NCBI GenBank assembly: GCA_034440575.1
Contig: JAOTOL010001621.1
Span: 2,722,501-2,786,500 of the forward strand
Direction: 5' to 3'
Source: Imbricaverruca yamaguchii
Taxonomy: Eukaryota; Arthropoda; Thecostraca; Neoverrucidae
DNA: 64,000 bases
The first letter of the stretch is position 1. Each line of letters begins with the position of its first letter. Shown in pieces: positions 12,080 through 22,368 of the stretch. Position numbers and translations under genes: made by a program. The notes under the pieces were generated by a model. The model was not told where the DNA came from, did not search any database, and saw nothing but the letters and a program-made list of their open reading frames with translations.

Positions 12080-12840
12080 TTAACCCCCGCGGATAGTGAA
12101 AGAACGGCACGTGGTAGCAAGCCGAAATTCGGCATACATTTTCCCACATCAATTTAGCATGTTGTGTCAAAATGTTGAAGTCAGGTCTTCTAGGGTCAAC
12201 GAGTTAGTCTAGGTCAAGTGTGGTCACCTCCGAAAAAAGTTCAACCAGTCGTCACGCTTTAACGGATGAAAATATTTTAATGAACCTTTTAGCGTTTGCT
12301 TACTTGTGGGGATGCAACACCATGCACCAGAAATTTTCTCTCTCATTTTCTCCGTTTTTGAGTACTTATTAGTTTTGCATATTTGCCCATTATAATTCAA
12401 ATCGAAGATTTTGTCTAAAGTGAGCATTATCTATTTGGCCAAGCTAACTTCGAACAATGTTTTTCGATCCGCTCTACCCATTAGAAATGGAGAAGTACAG
12501 AAAACTTGAAAACTCCAAGTTTTTAATAAAAAAATAATTGATTTTTTGGTTGCCAGAAGTGTTGTGGTCCTGCTCGATTTCGCTGTTCTGATTTCAAATA
12601 AGTTTTGTTTTCCAAATCTCCCCCCAAATGAACTCCACAGACCCAAAAACATGATGTAAGTCGGGATAACTTATGCCCCCTAGTAATGTCACTTTTGGGG
12701 AAATTTTACTTTCGGGGTGATGTAGGGTCCTATTCGTCGAACGCTTTCTGATGACATCTCTTTCGTTTTCGTGCGACGTTTAGTGTGGAGATTAAAATTG
12801 GGGTTCCTCTCACACCCTGTCTCGGGGGGAGGGGCGTCTT
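12080..12840 (-). mobile_element. Family A element, minus strand, outer end scrambled (copy A2)
   Basis: The right end starts at TTAACCCCCGCGGATAG, and the copy is recognisable up to CACACCCTGTCTCGGGGGG. The expected terminal CGGCGCGGGTTAA is replaced by the TTAA-rich segment at 12841-12948. Confidence 0.8.
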
Positions 12841-12948
12841 ACCGGCCGAGAGACGTCTTAAGCAGACGGGTTAACGTATACGGACAGATGGGTCTGTATA
12901 CGTTAACCCGGGTTTAAGAAAGACGGGTTAAAAAGACGGGTTAACGTC
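12841..12948. repeat. Cluster of GACGGGTTAA ends with a 14-bp perfect hairpin
   Basis: Within about 110 bp the string ACGGGTTAA occurs three times. 12868-12881 and 12896-12909 form a perfect inverted pair (GGGTTAACGTATAC and its complement, 14-nt loop). The motif is the terminal string of family A, so this looks like a pile-up of element ends between A2 and B2. Confidence 0.6.
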
Positions 12949-14284
12949 TTAACACGCGCCCCGGAGGGGGGGGGGGGGGAAATCCGCCCACCCGTTCGGC
13001 TTTTCGTAGGTAACTCCCGGTTTTACCGGCCGATATACGCCATTTTGTGTGTACTTGCTTATAAATGAACGGCACGGTGTTTAAAGTAAGAAAAACGAAA
13101 TTCAATTGAACATTTTTTTAATTAGATTTCGGTAAAATCAAAAATAATTATCAGCGCCAGACCAAAAATATTGGCGCTGATGCGCTTCCCGTACATGGGC
13201 AAAAAAGAAGTGTTCCTGGCAACACTAGCGATTTGTTTGATGTACATTGTAATGCTACATTGTTTCAAAGTCATGTCAGGTCACTGAGGTCAAGTCAGGT
13301 CATGTTTATGACAGGTTAACACACGCCCTGGAGGAGTGTAGGGCGAAATCCGCCCACCTCTCCGATTTTTCGTCCACAACTCCGGATTGTACAAGCCGAT
13401 ATACGCCAGTTTTCCGCACCTGCTTAGAAATGTCTGGCGCATGGTTTAAAGCAAGTAAAATGGAAATCGTCCGAAACGTTTTTAAGTTATGGGCCGTTAA
13501 AATTTCAAAAACACCGCAGCGTCAGACCACAAAAATCGTCTCTGATGCGCTTCCCGTATATTGGCAAAAGGGAAGTGTTCTTGACAAGACTAGCGACTTA
13601 TTTGATGCATACTGTTGTGTTAGGTCATAAACATAAAAGTCATGTTAGGTCGCCGAGGTCATCATGACAGGCTAATGGAACCAAACTTGGTCAACTGGAA
13701 TGTTGTCATAAATGGAAATGACTGGCATGCGATTGATGTCACTTTGCATGTTACTCCCTACATATCCAAAAATATACTGTTTGTCATTGTGTGCCTAAGC
13801 GTTTTCATACCTTATTCATGTGTTTCACTCCTTTCTTTGCGAAGCCGATTGTGCCGAGCCGCTCAACGGAGCAGTCAGGTGGGCACCCGATTCCGGTAAC
13901 TGGAGAGGCAATGACCTGACAAAGTACTCCTATATAGGTGACCTGAGGTCAAATGGCGGATCTGGCATATGTATTGCATCATTAGTAATATCCAAGACAT
14001 CATTAATGCCAACTTTGGAGCTTTTTAAACACAATCACAGCGATCCATAACAATGACAAGCCAAGCCACGTAAAACCAGAACATTTTTCTATTTTCACCT
14101 CATTTTACCTTGACGGTATTGACCTAAGGTCACGAAATTTGCACACCATAGAGTTCATTATCGTGCCCATCCACTTTGCGAATTTCGTTGTTCTAGCCTT
14201 AATGGGAGCCGAGATCTTAAGGGGGCGGTATCCGCCCCCCTCCAGTGCGCGTAATTTTCAGAGGCCCTCCAGGACGCGTGTTAA
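12949..14284 (+). mobile_element. Family B element, full 1,336 bp (copy B2)
   Basis: It starts TTAACACGCGCCCCGGAGG and ends CCCTCCAGGACGCGTGTTAA. The left unit (12949-13315) is repeated after an internal TTAACACACGCCCTGGAGG at 13316. A stem GGGGGCGG TAT CCGCCCCC lies near the right end at 14221-14239. Three AGGTCA half-sites spaced 3 and 4 bp occur at 13278-13302. There is no transposase frame, so it is non-autonomous. Confidence 0.85.
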
Positions 14285-14584
14285 GCAGTTGTTTGCTGTT
14301 ATGAGATGCAGTAGTTCCAACACATAATGGCAGATCATTACAGGTGCCGTTGGTGTACCGGAGACCACTTCGCTTCCGTGTGCCTTCAACTGGATCATTC
14401 TGGGCCATCTTAATAATATAAATTTAGTTAAAATACAATGGCCGCTTAGAACGGGAAAATGCATTCAAGCATTTATAAATTCGAAATATCCGTCACTAAT
14501 CCTCTCCAAATATCGGTATCGGGGAAGGAGTTACTATTCGCCCCCCCCCCCCCCTTCTAAGGATATTTTCAGTAGATTTTGGAA
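14285..14584. other. Unassigned
   Basis: Nothing recognised apart from a C15 run at about 14540-14554. Confidence 0.4.
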
Positions 14585-15190
14585 AATACTGCTCCCGGTA
14601 GCGCGCCAGAATTTAGCAAACCTTTTCCCACATCAATTTCACATGTTTTATGCAAATTTTGATGTCAGGTGGTCTACCATCAACGAATTAGTCGAGGTCA
14701 AGTAAGGTCACATCCCAAACAAGTTCAATTGGTCATCACACTATAATGAATGCAATTATGTGAACGAATCTTTCAGCGTTTGCATATCTTCAGGAATGCA
14801 AAAAATACGTAGTAGAAATTTGAGTTCTTTTTCGGTTTTGATGACCTTAGTTTAGCATATTTTCCCATTCGTGCTACAATCCAAGATTAGGGCTCAAGGG
14901 AGGTTTTTTTTATGAGGGAAAGTTGATGTTCTCTGATTCCAACTAATATTCATTTTTAACATTTTCCACAAAATGAATTATTCAGAGTCAATGCTCGAGT
15001 CAGTCGTGAGCTCATAAACGCCACCGACGTAATTTTGTGAGGGGATGAAAAATTTGGTTGTTTCTGGCTCCATTCGTCGAGCACTTTCCGATGGGAACTC
15101 TTCAGTTTTCCTGAAACGCTTAGTTTGGAGAATAGAGGGGACATTTATCGACCCCATTCTCCAGAAACTGGGGGGATCTGACTTGAAAAA
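14585..15190 (-). mobile_element. Degraded family A copy (A3)
   Basis: Collinear with family A on the minus strand (CTTTTCCCACATCAATTT, then GATGTCAGGT, CAACGAATTAGTC, CAGCGTTTGCATATCTT, then TAGTTTGGAGAATAGAGGGG) but much more diverged than other copies. Both ends are lost, which suggests an old insertion. Confidence 0.7.
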
Positions 15191-15737
15191 CAACATGTGA
15201 GGTCTCCATAGGTGAAATATACGCATGCGCATCACAAGTGCTTCTTGGCCGCCTACAGCGGACCGCGTGCTGCTTCCCATACATCCCATACAATCGAACC
15301 AAATTATCCTGACATATCAATCAAGATGAAACTATGATAGATACGCCAATCTCTATCGAGAAAACTCAAGCAGGCCATGCTGGATTATGTTGATACGATG
15401 CATTTCGTTGAAGCATGATGAATGCCTACGACTGAAAATGTATCCACAAGTCCTTAGAAAATGCTGACACCGGTTGCCAAAGACCATCTCATACGCTGAA
15501 GCATTATGGGTCAATTATTGATATGCTGTGTTTCGGGTTCAGGAATGCACATGGCAAATTATGTCTGAAATCAAAGGCGCTGTTCGCTTTCGGATGCTGA
15601 AAGACAAAATGCCGAAGCAGCCACCCTGTCACAGCTGCTATAACTACGTGTGCAGGAAGCTCAGCTAGAGCATCGGGCTATGCGATCATGAGTGTTATGG
15701 GAAGGCTTACGCCGATGCGACGATGACGGGTCAGTCA
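15191..15737. other. Unassigned
   Basis: No shared repeat and no convincing reading frame. Confidence 0.45.
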
Positions 15738-17240
15738 CAATAGGTGGTTCGCTAGGTGACGGGCACTGCGGGAGATGTGGTGTATGATGTCCGTGACAGT
15801 CACGGCAGAAGGCGTGGTGTATGATGCCCGTGACAGTCACGGCGGGAGATGTGGTGTATGATGCCCGTGACAGTCACGGTGGGATGTGTGGTGTATGATG
15901 CCCGTGACAGTCACGGTGATGTGGTGTATGATGCCGTGACAGTCACGGCGGGATTGTGGTGTATGATGTCCGTGACAGTACGGGGGAGGGTATGATGTCC
16001 GTGACAGTCACGGTGGGATATGTGGTGTATGATGTCCGTGACAGTCACGGTGGGATATGTGGTGTATGATGCCCGTGACAGTCACGGCGGGATATGTGGT
16101 GTATGATGTCCGTGACAGTCACGGTGGGTGTGGTATGATGTCCGTGACAGTCAGGCGGGATATGTGGTGTATGATGTCCGTGACAGTCACGGCGGGATAT
16201 GTGGTGTATGATGTCCGTGACAGTCACGGCGGGATATGTGGTGTATGATGTCCGTGACAGTCACGGCGGGATATGTGGTGTATGATGCCCGTGACAGTCA
16301 CGGCGGGATATTTGGTGTATGATGTCCGTGACAGTCACGGCAGAAGGCGTGGTGTATGATGCCCGTGACAGTCACGGTGGGATATGTGGTGTATGATGTC
16401 CGTGACAGTCACGGCGGGATATGTGGTGTATGATGTCCGTGACAGTCACGGTGGGATGTGTGGTGTATGATGTCCGTGACAGTCACGGTGGGATATGTGG
16501 TGTATGATGCCCGTGACAGTCACGGTGGGAGGTGTGGTGTATGATGTCCGTGACAGTCACGGTGTGGTGTATGATGCCCGTGACAGTCACGGTGGGATGT
16601 GTGGTGTATGATGCCCGTGACAGTCACGGTGGGAGGTGTGGTGTATGATGTCCGTGACAGTCACGGTGGGATGTGTGGTGTATGATGTCCGTGACAGTCA
16701 CGGTGGATGGTGGTGTGTGCCGTGACAGTCCGGGAGGCGTGGTGTTGATGCCGTGACAGTCACGGTGGGTATGTGGTGTATGTCGTGACAGTCGGTGGGT
16801 GGTGTATGATGTCCGTGACAGTCACGGCAGAAGGCGTGGTGTATGATGCCCGTGACAGTCACGGTGGGATATGTGGTGTATGATGCCCGTGACAGTCACG
16901 GTGGGATGTGTGGTGTATGATGTCCGTGACAGTCACGGCAGAAGGCGTGGGATGATGCCCGTGACAGTCACGGTGGGTGTATGATGCCCGTGACAGTCAC
17001 GGTGGGATGTGTGGTGTATGATGTCCGTGACAGTCACGGTGGGATGTGGTGTATGATGCCCGTGACAGTCACGGTGGGATGATGTCGTGACAGTCGGGTA
17101 TGTGTGGTGATGTCCGTGACAGTCACGGCGGAGATCGGTGTATGATGTCCGTGACAGTCACGGCGGGATATGTGGTGTATGATGTCCGTGACAGTCACGG
17201 CGGGAGATGTCGTGCATGATGTCCGTGACAGTCACGGCCG
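15738..17240. repeat. About 37-bp palindromic satellite, roughly 40 units
   Basis: The unit is CCGTGACAGTCACGG followed by a 22-bp spacer such as CGGGATATGTGGTGTATGATGT. The first 15 bp form a perfect palindrome (7-bp arms, central A). Spacers vary (CGGGATATG, TGGGATGTG, CAGAAGGCG), and some higher-order alternation of variants is visible. Several units around 15960-16000, 16700-16800 and 17080-17110 have lost bases inside the palindrome. The regularity excludes chance. No protein or crRNA context exists. Confidence 0.95.
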
Positions 17241-17952
17241 GAGCTTCAGGGTGCATGGGTCCTAACGCGAGTGGAAGGTGCTATAAAAGCTTTCAAGACA
17301 TGAGCCAAGATGTGTGTCTGTGATATGTAGAGGCCATCACCATTCTGTGATTGGCATTGCGATGACCTCAGAAAATGCATGCATCTATGGCAATCTATAT
17401 TTTACTGTCAATTAAAAACCAGTCATAATAAGAGCGACAATGTCATGTACCATATACGAAAGCATACGTCCGTTTTTTTTTTCAGCTCCTTGTGAACGTG
17501 TTGACTATAAACATGCAATACATAGCGCACTGAGGCAAAACGACAATTTCGCATTTTCCTCCCGGGTGACCTCGCTTGATCCGAGTTCAGGAGTATATAT
17601 TGTATAATTATTGCGATCTAGCACACTCATCAACTAACCCCTCGATTTTATATCACTTCAATGTCCATATTTAGGACAAAAATATGCACTCATGGATTCA
17701 ATTAAATGTTCCTCTTCAGATGACCTGCGAAAAATAGGCATCATGGCAGACTATACAAATATACAGCTTTCCGCAACATATATTTCAGTTCCTCAAGATA
17801 CATCCGAAAATACCGCCTAGAAAACATCCGTCCTGCATTATATATTGAATGACGTCAATATGCCCTCTTCTCTCATGGGATCCTACTTGCCCCGAGGCCA
17901 GAAATGGTTTCCCTGAGCAATTGCAGGTGCATCAATATCATTCAAAGCAGTT
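17241..17952. other. Unassigned
   Basis: A TATAAAAG string lies at about 17282-17289 just after the satellite, but no frame follows it convincingly. Confidence 0.4.
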
Positions 17953-18095
17953 CCTCGATGATTATACAGAAAACAGTCCAGAGCTGCTTTGCTCTTGGTG
18001 CATATTCGGATACAACCCTTCGTTAAACCACAAAAATAGGCAATTACAACCAACGGTCGAATTCTTACTGCCATACTATAGTAGCTACGTCGATG
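17953..18095 (+). repeat. Left arm of a roughly 145-bp imperfect inverted repeat
   Basis: CCTCGATGATTA...GGTGCATATTCGGATACAACCCTTCGTTAAACCACA...GCAATTACA is matched in inverse orientation at about 18520-18667. The arms are diverged but collinear. Confidence 0.75.
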
Positions 18096-18204
18096 TCGTG
18101 CCTTGCTATGCATGGCTTTTTGATTCAGGAGACGCCTTCAATTATGCTACGACAATATATGCATTGATGCACATTTACATTGTGCACATTGCAAGACATA
18201 CATT

Positions 18205-18292
18205 AATGCCGCGCGCCGTTCGTTCACTATCAGCGAAAAACCTGAGAGGAGGCGGTTGAAGACCCCCCCCCCCCCGGTACGGCGCTGGTTAA
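18205..18292 (+). mobile_element. Family A right-end fragment (A4)
   Basis: Only the last 88 bp remain (GCGCGCCGTTCGTTCACTATC...GTTGAAGACC...GCTGGTTAA), ending with TTAA at 18289-18292. It lies between the arms of the inverted repeat. Confidence 0.8.
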
Positions 18293-18519
18293 AAACAGCA
18301 CCTTTATTGCAACGTCATAAAGTCAAGTTAACTAAACTAGTCGTTTAGGGGGTTGGCACCTTTCATGACCATCGGATCTATTTACTTTTCCTTGATTGTT
18401 GCCCCAGGACGAAGGAGAAAAAGATCCAGAAGCTACTGTTCATCACAATCAGCATACCCACATCTCTTTCCTGTAACATAGCATACTGGACATGCACGTA
18501 TACACACGCAGTGGATACA

Positions 18520-18667
18520 TGCCCAGCGACTAATCATACTATGATACGGCCAAGTGGATGTGGTCGAGCTGTAATTGCTTATTTGTTGTGGTTTGACGAA
18601 GGGTTATACCCGAATATGCACCGAGATCAAAGAAACTTTCGGCTGTATTTCCTAATCATCGAGGATA
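18520..18667 (-). repeat. Right arm of the imperfect inverted repeat
   Basis: This is the reverse complement of 17953-18095 (GTAATTGCTTATTTGTTGTGGTTTGACGAAGGGTTATACCCGAATATG core in several pieces). The arms are about 425 bp apart and could be two oppositely oriented copies of one dispersed repeat. Confidence 0.7.
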
Positions 18668-18783
18668 GGTCATCATATGGTATTGATTAAATGATGTTCC
18701 TCGCCAGAGCGCACAATAATTGTAGGTACATACTGTATGCACCCACAGCCGAAATGTTACGTACTCCTAATGCACTCATTTGT

Positions 18784-18945
18784 GTAAACCCTTCCAGTCT
18801 TTTCGGTCAGATCCCCACACCCCGTCTCGGGAGAAGGGGTAATAGGAAATCCGCCCTAATCTCCAAACGAAGCGTCGCACGAAATCGAAAGAGGTGTCAT
18901 CGGAATGCTCTCGACGATTAGGGCCAGACTCTACCCCCAATGTTT
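18784..18945 (+). mobile_element. Family A left-end fragment (A5)
   Basis: Starts GTAAACCC (TTAA mutated to GTAA), then CGGTCAGATCCCCACACCCCGTCTCGGG and AACGAAGCGTCGCACGAAATCG. It ends in the GGGCCAGACTC region where intact copies carry on for about 670 bp. Confidence 0.8.
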
Positions 18946-19322
18946 TATTTTTTAACGACGCCACTCGTAGACTAAAGCTGATCGGCAGTGGTGCGAAATG
19001 TTATGGTAATTACGCCAATTTTACATTGTCTATAATTTTTTTTATCGGACGCTATTTATAAGTGCACCGCTGAAATTCATATAGATCAGAATTCCATCCA
19101 TGTCAACGTGTTTTCATGTTTCTTCCAACAAGATATATCCAGGTGAAAAATGTGCTTAAGAAGATCTTAAATAAATGGGCTGAAGCCTACTAATTATGTT
19201 ACTACCGTTCAAGTTTGGTAGTACTGTACCTATCAGTTATGAATAATTTTCCGTTGTTTTATATGTGATGCAAGATGACAGCTAATGGAAATTATAAATA
19301 TTCATCTGGACTATAAATTTGA
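18946..19322. other. Unassigned AT-rich DNA
   Basis: No gene or shared repeat seen. Confidence 0.45.
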
Positions 19323-19739
19323 TATATTCTTTACACGGTCGAATATTGCGAGCAACTGACGTCAGATTGCCGAAGATCGCTTGGAATTTTGAAAATCTGT
19401 ATGTGCCGAACTCCGGATTGTTATTCTTCACTATCTTCCAGGAAATTTTCTTCATCCTCCACTGTCTCTGAGCGACTTTGTTCTCCGAGGAACATTCAGG
19501 AGTTCCTATGGAAAGGGCGACACTCTTTCAGGGCGCCAAGCGGCACCTATTTCTCAGGAAACAATCGAAGAAACGATGGAAGGCCGTCAGATCTGGAAAG
19601 AGTCGGTGATCATGAGAAATCATGTCTCGGAAATTTGATATTATCCAATCCCGAGGAGCAATCGCCCCTTTCACCCTCCCCCCCATTGGACCCGCACCTG
19701 ATTGGCGACCAACTTCCCAGAATTGTATCTGGTCGGTGA
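19323..19739 (+). CDS. Candidate exon, unrecognised Ser/Pro-rich protein
   Basis: An open stretch of 138 codons runs from a stop at 19320-19322 to a TGA at 19737-19739. From about residue 29 the reading is protein-like: a Ser-rich segment (CYSSLSSRKFSSSSTVSERL), then IQEFLWKGRHSFRAPSG, and near the end SPLSPSPPLDPHLIGDQLP. AG dinucleotides at about 19352 and 19365 could be 3' splice sites, and GTCGGTGA at its end could supply a 5' splice site. A family A copy begins immediately after, so the 3' context may be disrupted. No family is recognised. It could be a chance open frame. Confidence 0.35.
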   Translation, partial: YILYTVEYCEQLTSDCRRSLGILKICMCRTPDCYSSLSSRKFSSSSTVSERLCSPRNIQEFLWKGRHSFRAPSGTYFSGNNRRNDGRPSDLERVGDHEKSCLGNLILSNPEEQSPLSPSPPLDPHLIGDQLPRIVSGR

Positions 19740-20369
19740 CCGCCGAAAGGCTTTTTTTTAGCCCTGCGTCACGCTTGATCGGATACAGATATTTTAATGA
19801 ACTTTTCAGCATTTGCTTATCTTTAGGGATGCAACAAAACGTACGAGTATAATTTTTTTTCCGTTTTTGACTACATACAAATTTTGCATATTTGCCAATT
19901 GCAGTTCAAATAGAAGATTCTGGCTAAAGCAAGCACTTTTTATTAGGGCAGGTTGACTTCCAACAACGTTTCTCGGTCTGCTCTACCCATTGTAAAAGGA
20001 AAATGAAATTTTCTCAAAGGTTTGAAATTTGAAGAAAAAAATTGGGGTGACAAAAGAAAAAGTAATGGCCCTCGTCGATTTCGCTGTCCCTTTCTCATTC
20101 CAAATACATTTTGCATTTTCATATATCCCCAAAATGAACTCCCCAGAGCCAAAAACACAATGTAGGTCGTGAAAACGTCACCCCTGGTGACGTCACTTTT
20201 TGGGGGAAATTGTTTTCGGAGTGGATCCGGACCCTACTCGTCAAGCGCTTTCCGATGATACTTCTTTAGTTTTTGTGCGATGCTTAGTTTGGATTTTAGA
20301 GGGGGTTACTAACCGCCCCCTCCCCCTAGACGGGGTGTGATGATCTGACCGGGAAGACTGCGCGGGTTA
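19735..20369 (-). mobile_element. Family A copy, minus strand, one end missing (A6)
   Basis: Collinear with family A from the GGTGACC...CGTCACGCTT region through to CCGGGAAGACTGCGCGGGTTAA. The A left end is intact (TTAA at 20366-20369) and the right end is missing. It contains GGTGACGTCACTTTTTGG with the TGACGTCA octamer. Confidence 0.8.
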
Positions 20370-20384
20370 AACAATAAGATATTT

Positions 20385-20849
20385 TCAATTTTCTTAAATT
20401 TTTATTTTTCAAATGGGTAGAGCGGACCGCACAACGTTGTTCCAACTGAACTTGCCCCCGCAAAATATGCTTACTTTCTCCAGAATCGTCGATTTTAGGT
20501 CAAATTGGCAAATATGCATTACTAATAAGTAATGAAAAAGGAAAAACATCTTCTTGTAGTGTTTTGTGTCTCGTCCCTAAGGATGAGCAAACCCTGAAAG
20601 CTTCATTAAAATATCTCTACCAGTTAAAGCGTGACGACTGGTTGAACTTCTGAGAAGGTGACCTCACATGACCTTGACTAACTCGTTGACCCTAAATGAT
20701 GTGACTCCAAAATTTTGACACAACATGTCAAATTGATGTGGAAAAAGCTATGTCCAACGTCGGTGCGATGTCGTGCGCCGTTCTTTCACTATCCGCGAAG
20801 AACCTTATGTGGGGTGGGGTGAAGATCCCCACCGAATGGCGCGGGTTAA
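20385..20849 (+). mobile_element. Family A copy, plus strand, left-truncated (A7)
   Basis: Begins inside the element (ATTTTTCAAATGGGTAGAGCGGACC) and continues to GAATGGCGCGGGTTAA. It lies head-to-head with A6, the two separated by only about 15 bp. Confidence 0.8.
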
Positions 20850-22332
20850 GCACATGGCCTCTCAAAACCGGTCGAATCTTCTCACTTGACATGTTCTGTG
20901 ACCTAACCAGCAACCTCTAGATACACAAAATAATTTCATTTCGATTAAAGTTATGGGGCTGTGGAATACCGTTTCGATCGGCGTTATCAGTACATTGGAT
21001 GAAAAAACTAAACTGATTAAAAAAAACGTGACTCCTGTGAGTCAGGCGACTGCCAGGTCAATGGAATGGCGTGTTCCACCCGAGCTTCCGTCAAGTATGT
21101 CTGGCAGCACATGTCACGAAGGCTCGGATAGTTTTTATAACCAGACTATACAACGTTATGTGATACCCACGAAACGATTTTAATTTTTAATATCGGACAA
21201 TAACGGGCGCGTGAGCTCATTTGAAAGTTTAATCAATTCTTCGCCTTAATTTTGCGGAGCAGGTGAGTTAAAGCACGATGCAACTAGTCAAACTCAAGCC
21301 AGGTCCTCGACCCTGGTAAAACTTCTCTCGCATCTTCGGGCCGCTTCAATCGCAGCTGGTGACAGGATTGAGTAAGCGAACACGGTAACGTAACTAAAGT
21401 AGTAGTGAGTTTGCGAACTAAGTAATCGATGAGGTACTTCGAACATAATAACCACTTTTAGTGAAGGTTGCGGTGAATTACCGAAACACAGAAAATATGC
21501 TGACATGTATATCAGCTAGCAGGTAGACCAGAGGAAATCACGTGGTTTCCTTAGGAGGGGAGGGGAGGGTCAGTTTACTAGCATTTCCAGTGATTTCTTT
21601 CATGCTGTGCGCTGGATATCATGGTCGATTTGTAGCCAAAATGCATGAGGCACCTATGACGATATTCATCCTATCCATTATCTAAAGGTCGTTGATGCGT
21701 GGTTGAATTTTCAAATCTTCATTTCCTCACTGGCGTGGTCAACTGAATCATAGGTTCTAAAGCTATTTAGCATACCTCTTTGATCTAAAGGCCATCGACA
21801 CCCTGAAGACGTGCAGATATTGCGACGAGTTGCGCTCAGTTCCACTGACACAATTCCACCTCCAACGTTCCAACACAGTTCAGGTACGCATCTCAGAACG
21901 CTGTGTGTTTTTGCTCATGGGAGACGTTGTGTTTTGTCTGCAATGCACCCACGTACCACAAAGGTTATCCTAATCTCTGGTTCAGCCTAGTAGGAACCTC
22001 CCAGCACCAGCCAGCTTATCACACCATTTACTGCGCTACCTAACTCCTGCCCGGTCTGTGGTCGACCCGGCAGCAACTTTTGCAGTATATTTGTAACTTG
22101 CACCTTCGGGCCATAGAAGCGCAAAATAAGCACACATGTGCAGCTTTATTATCAAATGGTTTCATATGAAGTGCCGCAAAAGGCTGTTGGTTCTAGTTTT
22201 TGCTTCTGCATTTGTGTGATAATGCTTCCGAGTTTTTATTTCGTCATCGAGCGGAATCGTACATATTTTTTTCCCAGCAGTTGACGCTAACATTGCCCGT
22301 GTTGTTTGTTCGTAGTTACCTTGTGATCAGAT
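20850..22332. other. Unassigned
   Basis: About 1.5 kb without a recognised gene or repeat. Short frames (20953-21183 plus, 21294-21506 minus) have no motif. Confidence 0.4.
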
Positions 22333-22368
22333 GCGATGGAATGTAATTAAAACGGCCAGTGAGCCTGC
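22333..22368 (+). repeat. 36-bp flank shared with 29250-29285 (inverted)
   Basis: This sequence abuts the right end of family A copy A8. Its reverse complement, with three or four differences, abuts the right end of A9 at 29250-29285. Confidence 0.75.

Noticed and set aside
15738..17240. CRISPR array
   Set aside because: Palindromic repeats with spacers superficially resemble one, but spacers are near-identical across units, there are no cas genes, and the genome is eukaryotic.
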